Below are positions 30,963 to 31,192 of a stretch of DNA of 31,192 nucleotides, piece by piece. A model generated the notes under the pieces. That model saw only the letters and a program-made list of their open reading frames with translations, was not told the origin of the DNA and ran no database searches. Each line of letters opens with the position of its first letter. Position 1 is the first letter of the stretch. The DNA comes from CF-39 sp036518215. Its GTDB lineage: Bacteria; Chloroflexota; Limnocylindria; P2-11E. The stretch lies in the NCBI GenBank assembly GCA_036518215.1, contig DATDNP010000135.1, positions 1 through 31,192 of the forward strand. The letters are read 5' to 3'. A program made the position numbers and the translations under genes.

Positions 30963-31192
30963 TTACGCGCATCGCAGATCGCCGCGGCGGAGCTGGAGCG
31001 GATTGTCTCGGTTCAAGCCGCGGTATTCGCGTGGCGTAAGCCGTCTGCAGTAGATGAGCGTCGCTCCGGAGGTACGCGCTCGAATGACGATGTCGGGCTG
31101 CGGATCAGGCGGCCCTCCGACGGCGCCGGCCTCGGCGAGCTCGCCCGGCGGTAGCTCCGTAATGAATCCGCCATTGAGGTACAGCGGTTGCT
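30963..31192 (-). CDS. C-terminal end of an unidentified protein (cut by the window edge)
   Basis: The minus-strand frame is open from the right edge to a TAA at 30963-30965, giving at least 75 residues. It begins QPLYLNGGFITELPPGE and later has DIVIRARTSGATLIYCRRLT before a basic end (LRRGDLRCA). Composition is more varied than in the arginine-rich shadow frames, which suggests real coding. I do not recognise the family. Its start lies outside the window. Confidence 0.45.
   Translation of the reverse strand, partial: QPLYLNGGFITELPPGELAEAGAVGGPPDPQPDIVIRARTSGATLIYCRRLTPREYRGLNRDNPLQLRRGDLRCA

Overview
The window is a high-GC, gene-dense bacterial chromosome segment. It holds about 36 genes and no intergenic gap over about 160 bases. 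I see no rRNA, tRNA, IS element or CRISPR array. A complete F-type ATP synthase operon, mreB, several lipoproteins with LxxC lipoboxes, an O-antigen-ligase-like polymerase and a WecG/TagA enzyme indicate a free-living bacterium. The high GC, short genes with tight overlaps, and several starts sitting just behind TAnnnT boxes (leaderless-like) remind me of uncultured Chloroflexota (Limnocylindria/Ellin6529 type). Dormibacterota or Actinomycetota remain possible. This placement is inference, not shown by a marker search.

Layout. 1-2.2 kb: end of a polysaccharide gene set (O-antigen-ligase-like polymerase on +; GT4 and WecG/TagA transferases on -). 2.3-4.2 kb (-): mreB and an FTR1-type iron permease. 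4.4-7.0 kb: a divergent gene joining a HicB-like N-terminus to a DinB domain (+), then a VOC protein, a Nudix hydrolase and a beta-propeller lipoprotein (-). 7.1-13.9 kb (-): ATP synthase in the order I-B-E-F-H-A-G-D-C, preceded by a good promoter candidate inside the 3' end of corA. 13.9-15.2 kb (-): corA and an orphan receiver protein. 15.3-16.7 kb (+): a DUF3052-like gene coupled to a lipoprotein with a C-terminal Hint (Hedgehog/intein) domain. 16.7-21.3 kb: S9 peptidase, alpha/beta hydrolase, DUF72 protein and WecA/TagO-like phosphotransferase. 21.4-30.7 kb (+): ten genes, nearly all joined by 1-4 base overlaps: TetR regulator, a KAS III-like protein, an acyl-CoA ligase, a complete branched-chain-type (HAAT) ABC transporter, an SDR and an alpha/beta hydrolase. 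30.7 kb to the edge: a tiny lipoprotein and the 3' end of a further gene (-).

The most coherent candidate for an undescribed system is the ten-gene cluster at 21.4-30.7 kb. It looks like a TetR-controlled route that imports an organic acid-like solute, activates it to a CoA thioester and reworks it with a KAS III-like enzyme whose catalytic Cys-His-Asn is replaced by Ser-His-His. The second candidate is the Hint-domain lipoprotein at 15.8-16.7 kb, whose architecture suggests a self-cleaving envelope protein. Regulatory curiosities are a mirrored 12-mer placed exactly 8 bases before the start codons of the divergent wecA-like and tetR genes, a cluster of palindromes between the iron permease and the HicB-like/DinB gene, and a tandem Shine-Dalgarno sequence before atpE.
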